In this document: positions 8,026 to 13,854 of the stretch, one piece after another
Layout: every line of letters starts with the position of its first letter
Position numbering within the stretch: the first letter of the stretch is position 1
DNA from: a virus
Direction: 5' to 3' (one strand)
Virus record (IMG/VR): IMGVR_UViG_3300044640_001275
Span: 1-27,471 of that record
DNA length: 27,471 bases
Translations under genes and position numbers: made by a program
The notes under the pieces: model-generated
Database searches by the model: none
Seen by the model: only the letters and a program-made list of their open reading frames with translations
Told to the model about the DNA's origin: nothing

Positions 8026-8553
8026 GTGTCTAACGTTATTCAAATATCAAACCCAACAGGTACTCCACCATTTAACGTTTACGTTTGTGATGTAACAAAC
8101 ACGTATTGTTATTTTGCAATAACTTTTGGTGGTGGAACAATAACCTTTGATTCTCCCGCACCATTAGAATATGCTACACCAATATTAATAAAAATAATTG
8201 ATTCCCAATTATGTGAATCATTCCAATACTACCAATGTGTTCCTACCCCAACACCGACACCAACCCCAACATTAACACCTACCGCAACAGGACCTTGTAC
8301 TTGTTGTTGTCTTGCAGTTAGTTGTGATAATGGTAGTGGAGGATCTTTCACTTATACCGATTGTTTTGGGAATGTTATAGGTAATGTTCTTGTTGCCGGT
8401 AATTCTATTGTATATTATTGTGGTAGTAATGTAACTAATTTAAGTAATGTCGTAGTTAATTACGGATCACCTTGTGTTGATGGGACTTGTGTATTACCTA
8501 TACCGACATCAACTAGTACTCCAACACCAACACCAACATCAAGTGCAAAGTAG
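8026..8553 (+). CDS. Cys-rich two-module virion-like protein with Pro/Thr linkers
   Basis: A 175-residue protein that starts with GTG, 3 bases after the preceding stop. Module 1 (residues 1-71) is beta-rich with Cys 21, 28, 63 and 71 and contains NPTGTPPFNVYVCD. A Pro/Thr alternating linker spans residues 73-89. Module 2 (90-155) begins with the cluster C91-T-C93-C94-C95 and has Cys 100, 113, 132, 150 and 155. A second Thr/Ser/Pro tail spans 158-173. I do not recognise a named family, but small beta modules strung on Pro/Thr linkers suggest an exposed structural protein. The linkers are candidate O-glycosylation sites given the GT60 gene that follows. Disulfides would not form in the cytoplasm, so the cysteines may bind metal or oxidise after lysis; that is speculation. 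Confidence 0.7.
   Translation: MSNVIQISNPTGTPPFNVYVCDVTNTYCYFAITFGGGTITFDSPAPLEYATPILIKIIDSQLCESFQYYQCVPTPTPTPTPTLTPTATGPCTCCCLAVSCDNGSGGSFTYTDCFGNVIGNVLVAGNSIVYYCGSNVTNLSNVVVNYGSPCVDGTCVLPIPTSTSTPTPTPTSSAK
8242..8292 (+). repeat. Pro/Thr-rich mucin-like linker, residues 73-89
   Basis: Codons for PTPTPTPTPT-type sequence between the two cysteine-rich modules of the 8026-8553 protein. The Thr and Pro codons are mixed (ACC, ACA, ACG; CCA, CCG, CCT), so the tract is kept at the protein level and is not a simple slippage repeat. A second tract lies at 8497-8547. Confidence 0.7.
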
Positions 8554-8584
8554 TTAATATTTGTCATAGCAGTTAATTAGTTTC

Positions 8585-8593
8585 TATTTATTA
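8585..8593 (+). promoter_or_regulatory. Recurring TATTTATTA element
   Basis: Copy of the recurring element in the 77-base gap (8554-8630) before the GT60 gene, 37 bases upstream of ATG 8631. Nothing else recognisable, including a hairpin terminator, is visible in that gap. Confidence 0.35.
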
Positions 8594-8630
8594 TTCTATC
8601 TTCATTAGTATTTTTTCCATAAAAAGAAAT

Positions 8631-9878
8631 ATGAAAATATTTGTGCAAATAGCATCCTATAGAGATCCACAATTAATTCCAACAATAAAAGATATGTTGG
8701 ATAAATCAAAAAAACCAAAAAACATTAGACTTGGTATTGCAAGACAATTTCACCCTGAAGACGGTTTTGATGATCTGTCAGAATATGAAGATGATCACAG
8801 ATTTAGAATATTAGATATTCCATATACAGAATCAACAGGTGTTTGTTGGGCAAGAAATTTAACCCAACAATTATATAACGGTGAAGAATATACCTTACAG
8901 ATTGATTCTCATATGAGATTTGAACAGGATTGGGATGACACCTTAATCAAAATGATTAAACAATTACAAAAGAAAGGTCACAAAAAACCTCTGTTAACAG
9001 GATACGTTTCTTCATTTGATCCTGATAATGACCCACAAGGAAGAGTTAAGGAACCGTGGAGAATGTCATTTGATAGATTCACACCTGAAGGATGTGTTTT
9101 CTTTTTGCCTGAAACAATACCAGGTTGGGATAAACTAAAAAGTCCAATCCCGTCAAGATTTTATTCCGCTCACTTCTGTTTTACTTTAGGTCAATTCTCT
9201 ACTGAGGTACAACATGACCCTGAGTTTTATTTCCACGGAGAAGAAATCTCAATTGCAGTTAGAGCTTACACGCATGGTTATGATTTATTTCACCCACATA
9301 AAACTGTTATTTGGCATGAATACACTCGTAAGGGTAGAACAAAACAATGGGATGATGACAAAGAATGGGGTAAAAGAAATGAAAGATGTCACCAAAAAAA
9401 TAGACAGTTATTAGGTGTTGATGGTGAAACTCCTGATAGTGATTTTGGTATCTATGGTTTAGGTACTGAAAGAACAATTCAAGATTATGAAAAATATGCT
9501 GGAGTATTGTTCTCAAAAAGAGCGGTTCAACAATACACATTAGATAAAAAATACCCACCAAACCCTTACATATATAGTTCGGAAGAAGAGTGGAAAGGAT
9601 CATTCTCTTCAATATTCAAACATTGTATTGACGTTCATTATGGTAGTGTCCCTGAAACAGATTATGATTTTTGGGTTGTGGCGTTCCATAACTCAAAGGA
9701 TGAAACGTTATATAGATTAGATGCCGGAGTTGACGAGATCAATAGAATGAAAAACGACCCTGATGGTTATTGTAAGATATGGAGAGAATTTAATGCCACT
9801 GATAAACCAACCTATTGGGTTGTATGGCCTCACTCAGTATCAAAAGGGTGGTGTGATAGATTAACAGGTAATTTATAA
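8631..9878 (+). CDS. GT60-family polypeptide GlcNAc-transferase-like glycosyltransferase
   Basis: A 415-residue protein whose first 265 residues match the Skp1/mucin GlcNAc-transferase family (GT60, Pfam GlcNAc). Blocks seen: IFVQIASYRDPQLIPTIKDM (3-22), YTESTGVCWARNLTQQLY (65-82), the metal/donor motif LQIDSHMRF (89-97; D-S-H), REPWR-type KEPWRMSFDRFTPEG (140-154), SRFYSAHFCFTLG (175-187), FHGEEISIAVRAYTHGYDLF (201-220) and WHEYTRKGRTKQWDDDKEW (228-246). Characterised relatives move GlcNAc from UDP-GlcNAc to hydroxyproline of Dictyostelium Skp1 or to Thr of Trypanosoma cruzi mucins. Residues about 300-415 are an extra domain with several Trp, of unknown function. The next gene's ATG follows after one base, so translation is coupled. 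Protein-directed activity in the phage is inference; family membership is well supported. Confidence 0.85.
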   Translation: MKIFVQIASYRDPQLIPTIKDMLDKSKKPKNIRLGIARQFHPEDGFDDLSEYEDDHRFRILDIPYTESTGVCWARNLTQQLYNGEEYTLQIDSHMRFEQDWDDTLIKMIKQLQKKGHKKPLLTGYVSSFDPDNDPQGRVKEPWRMSFDRFTPEGCVFFLPETIPGWDKLKSPIPSRFYSAHFCFTLGQFSTEVQHDPEFYFHGEEISIAVRAYTHGYDLFHPHKTVIWHEYTRKGRTKQWDDDKEWGKRNERCHQKNRQLLGVDGETPDSDFGIYGLGTERTIQDYEKYAGVLFSKRAVQQYTLDKKYPPNPYIYSSEEEWKGSFSSIFKHCIDVHYGSVPETDYDFWVVAFHNSKDETLYRLDAGVDEINRMKNDPDGYCKIWREFNATDKPTYWVVWPHSVSKGWCDRLTGNL

Positions 9879-9879
9879 T

Positions 9880-11457
9880 ATGAAGATAGTTGTTGCTCAA
9901 TTTTATACATCAAATGTTTCTTATGGTAAATTCTCTGAAGAAATAAATCAAAAATATTGTAATGATAATGGTTACGAATATTTTGTGGAACGTGATGGGG
10001 ACAAAATAAAGAATAAAATTGGATCTCGTTCTTGGACTTGGTATAAACCATTTTTAATAGAAGAAGTATTTTTAAATCACCCCGATTGTGATTACGTTTT
10101 ATTTATGGATATTGATGCCATATTTTGTAATAACAATAGAAAAATAGAGGAGTTCATTACAAATGATTTTAGTATATTAATGACAGAAGATCACGGACCA
10201 TCATTGGTTAATGCCGGTGTTATGTTATTAAAGAACAATCAATTCTCAAAAGAATTTATAAAAGATTGGTGGGACATATGTGAAGAATTTCCAAATTATA
10301 AACAAGGGTTATGGCACGACCAAACTTGTATTGGTTTACTACACCAAAGATTAAAATCACCAGAACAATTTAAAATTATTAAAAATAATGATTTTAATGC
10401 AAGGGAGTACAATGAAGAAAGGTTTATATTTCACGCATTTGCGTATGGGTCACTTCCAAACAGAAGTATTGACAACATATATAAAAAGAAATTTAATTAT
10501 GTTGATACCGTAAAAAGAGAAAACATAAATGCCATTGTGTATCACATTTATTGTGTGGGTAATTATTTAGATATTGTTAATTCTCAAATTAAAAGATTAA
10601 AAGAATCTGGCTTATACGATTGGTGTGACATTATGGAAGTTACTTGTATTGATGTTAATCAACAGTATAATGGTATTGATCAAATCTTTGATGGGATGGA
10701 TAAAGTTAATATGTTTAAAACTCATAGAAATAGTTATGAGTATTGGGCAATTAAAAAAATTTGGGACTTATCTCAAACCTATAACGGACAAGTTTTTTAT
10801 TTCCATTCAAAAGGAGTATCAAACAATTATACCAATTTAAACACAAAAGAAATAAACCAATGGAAAGTAAGTGGCATATCTTACTGGAGAGAGATGTTAG
10901 AATATTATTTAATTGATGACTTCAAAGATTGTTTATCAAAATTAGAAACTCATGATAGTTGCGGAGTCACTTGTAATGGTGGTTGGTTTTGGGGTAACTT
11001 TTGGTGGTCTAATTTATCATTTGTAAGAGAAAATTCAGAACCTGTTTTTGGTGACAGATGGTACTTTGAGGCTTGGTTAAATAAAGGTAGGGATCACAAT
11101 AGTTATGAGTATTATAAATTTAATTTTAACCCATATTTTTCTAATTTACCTACTTACATTTATAAAAATAATGAATTAAAAGAAAGGATTGTTACTATTG
11201 ATTCGGCATTTTACGGCACACTTGGTATTCAATTAGATGAGGGATATCCTAATGACATTCCATTACTCCAATCAGATGTTACGGAAAAAGTAAAACAACA
11301 TTTAACAAACAATGAGATTATGATTAATGTGGATAACACAATATTTGGTGATCCGGCATATAATCATAGAAAATTTTTATTAATTAATATAAACATTGAT
11401 GGTGAACCATATCGTGTGGTTTTTAGTGAAGGTACCCATGCAAAATTAAAATTATAA
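9880..11457 (+). CDS. Multidomain glycosyltransferase (GMA12/MNN10-like N-terminus)
   Basis: A 525-residue protein with at least two transferase-like parts. Residues 1-205 look like a GT-A enzyme of the galactosyl/mannosyl (GT34-like) kind: MKIVVAQFYT at the start, WYKPFLIEEVF (54-64), DYVLFMDIDAIF (71-82; the D-x-D metal motif is 77-79), NAGVMLLKN (111-119) and LWHDQTCIG (144-152). Residues 215-430 form a second module (YHIYCVGNYLDIV, VFYFHSKGVSN, and GGWFWGNFWWSNLSFVR at 367-383) of a type often fused to surface-glycan transferases. Residues 435-525 (DVTEKVKQHL, GDPAYNHRKFLLI) are a small beta domain distantly like DUF3395 of DnaJC11; this last match is tentative. The gene lies one base after the GT60 gene and shares its transcript. 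Substrate unknown. Confidence 0.72.
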   Translation: MKIVVAQFYTSNVSYGKFSEEINQKYCNDNGYEYFVERDGDKIKNKIGSRSWTWYKPFLIEEVFLNHPDCDYVLFMDIDAIFCNNNRKIEEFITNDFSILMTEDHGPSLVNAGVMLLKNNQFSKEFIKDWWDICEEFPNYKQGLWHDQTCIGLLHQRLKSPEQFKIIKNNDFNAREYNEERFIFHAFAYGSLPNRSIDNIYKKKFNYVDTVKRENINAIVYHIYCVGNYLDIVNSQIKRLKESGLYDWCDIMEVTCIDVNQQYNGIDQIFDGMDKVNMFKTHRNSYEYWAIKKIWDLSQTYNGQVFYFHSKGVSNNYTNLNTKEINQWKVSGISYWREMLEYYLIDDFKDCLSKLETHDSCGVTCNGGWFWGNFWWSNLSFVRENSEPVFGDRWYFEAWLNKGRDHNSYEYYKFNFNPYFSNLPTYIYKNNELKERIVTIDSAFYGTLGIQLDEGYPNDIPLLQSDVTEKVKQHLTNNEIMINVDNTIFGDPAYNHRKFLLININIDGEPYRVVFSEGTHAKLKL

Positions 11458-11471
11458 AAAAATTAAATAAT

Positions 11472-13163
11472 ATGAATGGAAATATAACATTAGTTACCGG
11501 TCTTTGGGATATGGGTAGAGGTAATCTTGAAGGATGGGCGAAAAGAGACTTTGATTATTATAAAAATAGATTCTTTGAATTTTTGGAAACAGATGTTCAA
11601 ATGTGTATTTGGATACCTAAAGATTTAGAAGATGAAGTATTAAGGATACGTGGTGATAAACCAACAAAAATATTTATTAAAAACTTGGAGGATTTTAAAA
11701 CTTGGAATCCATTCTTTGATAAAATACAAGAAATAAGAAACACAGACAGTTGGAAAAATTTTGCTGGTTGGTTAGGTGATTCCCCCCAAGCAAGATTAGA
11801 ATATTACAACCCGATGATGTTTACCAAGATGTTCATGTTAAATGATTCCGCAATTGTTAATCCATTTAATTCCGAATATCTTTTTTGGGTTGATGGTGGT
11901 TTAACAAACACAGTTAATTCAGGGTATTTTGTAAAGGACAAAGTATTAGATAATTTAGAAAACTATATGTTGTCTTTAGATAAAGAATATGTTCATATAA
12001 CATATCCTTATGAATATAACGATGAGATTCATGGGTTTGAGAGAAAACAAATGGCAAAGTATTGTAATACTGATTATGTAAATTATGTTGCAAGAGGTGG
12101 TTTCTTTGGTGGACATAAAAATACAATCCATAATATGAATACATTATATTATGGAGTTATGGAGTCAACGTTGAATGATAATTTAATGGGCGCCGACGAA
12201 TGTTTATTCACAATCATGTGTCACAAATACCATGATTTAATCCATAGATTTGAGATTGAAGGTAATGGGTTAGTGTGGCCATTTTTTGAAAACCTAAAGA
12301 AATTTGACAAACCAATTAATTTTGAAACCAAGATTAAAATTAATGATGTTGGTAGTGATATTGGTTTATATGTTATAACATTTAATTCACCAAAACAATT
12401 TGAAACTCTTATTGAGTCTATGTTATCATACGATCCATCATTCATAACTAAGACTAAAAAATACTTACTTAATAATTCAACTGATTTATCAACAACTCAA
12501 AGGTATAATGATTTATGTGAACAATATGGGTTTGAACACATTAAAAAAGATAATATAGGTATTACGGGTGGTAGACAATTTATTGCCGAACATTTTAATG
12601 ATCAAAATAATTTAAGTCATTATTATTTCTTTGAGGACGATATGTTCTTTTATGATGGTTCAGACGTAACTTGTAAGAATGGTTTTATTAGAAAAATTAA
12701 AAATATTTTTGATAACACTTTAAAAATTATTAAAGAAGAAAACTTTGACTTTTTAAAATTAAATTTTACTGAATTTTATGGTAGTCATATTAAACAATGG
12801 TCTTGGTATAATGTTCCTCAATCTTTTAGGGAATCTCATTGGGTAAACAACCCAAGATTGCCTGAACATGGTTTAGACCCTAACTCACCTAATTTAGAAT
12901 TCAAATATATTAAATCTTATAATGGTATACCATATGCCACAGGTGAGATTTATTTGTGTAATTGGCCAATAGTAATGTCAAAAGAAGGTAATTACAAATG
13001 TTATCTTAAAACAAAATTTAGTATGCCTTACGAACAAACTCTTATGTCCCATTGTTATCAGGAAATGGTTAAAGGTAAAATAAAAGGATCTGTTTTACTT
13101 GCAACCCCAACAAATCATAACAGATTTGATTTTTATGATGGTAAATTAAGAAAAGAATGTTAA
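11472..13163 (+). CDS. Bimodular glycosyltransferase (HtrL/WlaTC-like plus GT-A module)
   Basis: A 563-residue protein. Residues 1-285 resemble the HtrL/YibB-WlaTC family: ITLVTGLWDMGRGN (5-18), RLEYYNPMMFTKMFML (108-123), NPFNSEYLFWVDGGLTN (130-146), and ARGGFFGG (207-214) followed by ADECLFTI. Residues 296-563 look like a second GT-A module: GLYVITFNSPKQFETLIESM, NIGITGGRQFIAEHF (361-375), the acidic metal-binding motif YFFEDDMFF (385-393), and an SMPYEQTLMSHCYQE block near 517. It ends the plus-strand glycosyltransferase run that began with GT60, with 14 bases and no recurring promoter element before its ATG. It probably extends the same glycan. Exact donor and linkage cannot be assigned. 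Confidence 0.7.
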   Translation: MNGNITLVTGLWDMGRGNLEGWAKRDFDYYKNRFFEFLETDVQMCIWIPKDLEDEVLRIRGDKPTKIFIKNLEDFKTWNPFFDKIQEIRNTDSWKNFAGWLGDSPQARLEYYNPMMFTKMFMLNDSAIVNPFNSEYLFWVDGGLTNTVNSGYFVKDKVLDNLENYMLSLDKEYVHITYPYEYNDEIHGFERKQMAKYCNTDYVNYVARGGFFGGHKNTIHNMNTLYYGVMESTLNDNLMGADECLFTIMCHKYHDLIHRFEIEGNGLVWPFFENLKKFDKPINFETKIKINDVGSDIGLYVITFNSPKQFETLIESMLSYDPSFITKTKKYLLNNSTDLSTTQRYNDLCEQYGFEHIKKDNIGITGGRQFIAEHFNDQNNLSHYYFFEDDMFFYDGSDVTCKNGFIRKIKNIFDNTLKIIKEENFDFLKLNFTEFYGSHIKQWSWYNVPQSFRESHWVNNPRLPEHGLDPNSPNLEFKYIKSYNGIPYATGEIYLCNWPIVMSKEGNYKCYLKTKFSMPYEQTLMSHCYQEMVKGKIKGSVLLATPTNHNRFDFYDGKLRKEC

Positions 13164-13167
13164 TTGC

Positions 13168-13192
13168 AATATTTATTGTAAAAACAATAAAT
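13168..13192 (+). promoter_or_regulatory. Recurring AATATTTATT element within a perfect inverted repeat
   Basis: AATATTTATT at 13168-13177 is another copy of the recurring element. It overlaps a perfect inverted repeat with 9-base arms (ATTTATTGT at 13171-13179, ACAATAAAT at 13184-13192) and an AAAA loop. The right arm covers the first two bases of the ATG at 13191. The dyad could be a protein-binding operator, or an mRNA hairpin that masks the start codon. Confidence 0.5.
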
Positions 13193-13769
13193 GGAATTTT
13201 ACATTAAGAAAAATGCTACGTTGCCCGTTTTAAAGATGCAAGTCGTTAAGGACGGTAGAAGTGATTATAACAAGATGATGGAAATGATTGAGGAGGCTTC
13301 TATCTTCTTTTCTATGGTAGATACTGAAACAGGAATTCCACGAATCGTTACAAGACCTGCGGGGTTTGTTGAGAAGAAATTATTAGACCCAAATGCAGAA
13401 TACGAATACTATGTGTATTATCAATTTACACCAAACGACACAAGAAAGGTTGGTAGATATGAAGGTCAGTTCTTATTAAGAAATTCAGATGGTACATTAA
13501 TTTTACCAATTAGAGAAAAACTATATATAAACGTACAGGAAAGTTTTATTGCGGACGATCTTCCGTATGAATCTTGTTATGTTGTTAGTTTCCCTTGTTG
13601 TGTAAGTATTCCAACGACAACCACAACAACCACAACTCCTTGTCCTTCTTGTAGACCTTGTTGTCCGCCAACACCGACACCGACAACTACAACGACTACA
13701 ACAATAATACCAACTACAACAACTACAACGTTTATACCAATCACAACAACTACAACATTTCAAGGTTGA
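13191..13769 (+). CDS. Virion-associated-like protein with poly-Thr mucin-like tail
   Basis: A 192-residue protein. Residues 1-125 form a beta-rich domain (MEFYIKKNATLPVLKMQVVK, FFSMVDTETGIPRIV, YEYYVYYQFTPNDTRKVGRY, LPIREKLYINVQESF) reminiscent of phage baseplate or tail-associated proteins; I cannot name the family. After Cys 129, 136 and 137 comes a low-complexity tail (140-192) with Thr runs of 8, 7, 6 and 5 residues, a Cys/Pro cluster (PCPSCRPCCPP) and Ile-Pro spacers; 28 of the last 52 residues are Thr. Thr codons are mixed, so the tract is selected as protein. The tail resembles T. cruzi mucin acceptor repeats (T8KPP), which are GT60 substrates. It lies directly after the glycosyltransferase run. 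Structural role and glycosylation are inference. Confidence 0.7.
   Translation: MEFYIKKNATLPVLKMQVVKDGRSDYNKMMEMIEEASIFFSMVDTETGIPRIVTRPAGFVEKKLLDPNAEYEYYVYYQFTPNDTRKVGRYEGQFLLRNSDGTLILPIREKLYINVQESFIADDLPYESCYVVSFPCCVSIPTTTTTTTTPCPSCRPCCPPTPTPTTTTTTTIIPTTTTTTFIPITTTTTFQG
13608..13766 (+). repeat. Poly-Thr mucin-like tract, residues 140-192
   Basis: Thr runs of 8, 7, 6 and 5 separated by Pro, Ile and Cys. Codons within the first run are ACG, ACA, ACC, ACA, ACA, ACC, ACA, ACT, so the tract is not a uniform triplet expansion. It is the longest candidate O-glycan acceptor in the window. Confidence 0.75.
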
Positions 13770-13794
13770 CATCAAAATAATTTTATGATATACT
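13766..13794 (+). promoter_or_regulatory. Sigma70-like promoter for DNA polymerase
   Basis: A perfect -35 TTGACA (13766-13771), a 17-base spacer and -10 TATACT (13789-13794; 5 of 6). The -35 overlaps the stop codon of the preceding gene. Transcription would start near 13801, leaving a leader of about 54 bases before ATG 13855. This is the clearest sigma70-type site in the window. It differs from the recurring ATATTTAT element, so the polymerase may be expressed earlier than its neighbours. The Bacteroidota -7 pattern TAnnTTTG is also nearly met by TACTTATG at 13791. Confidence 0.6.
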
Positions 13795-13811
13795 TATGAG
13801 TGTAAGGTAAA

Positions 13812-13828
13812 TTTCGTTATACACGAAA
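13812..13828 (+). promoter_or_regulatory. Leader hairpin upstream of DNA polymerase, possible translational operator
   Basis: TTTCG (13812-13816) pairs with CGAAA (13824-13828) around a 7-base loop, TTATACA, 26 bases before the polymerase ATG. T4 and RB69 DNA polymerases repress their own translation by binding a small leader hairpin (5-base-pair stem, 8-base loop in T4). The size and place are similar, but this hairpin is farther from the start codon and weak on its own. Confidence 0.35.
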
Positions 13829-13854
13829 GCCAATGAACCAACTCAAAAAGTATT

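Noticed and set aside
8631-13163. Glycosyltransferases for DNA base glucosylation, as in T4
   Set aside because: None resembles T4 alpha- or beta-glucosyltransferase, and no hydroxymethyl-pyrimidine synthesis gene is present in the window. Protein or surface-glycan targets fit the families better, though DNA is not excluded by sequence alone.
2161-13163. A host LPS/capsule gene cluster, making the window a bacterial chromosome
   Set aside because: The glycosyltransferases are flanked on both sides by phage genes (Gly-rich adhesins, DNA polymerase, neck, sheath) with the same A/T-rich SD-less leaders and the same recurring upstream element.
13608-13766. Repeat array or CRISPR-like structure
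   Set aside because: The repetition is triplet coding repetition inside an open frame with mixed codons. There are no fixed-length repeats with unique spacers.
13521-13775. A Cys/Arg-rich minus-strand frame opposite the poly-Thr tail
   Set aside because: Its composition is produced by reading the Thr/Pro codon tract on the other strand; there is no start context or family resemblance.
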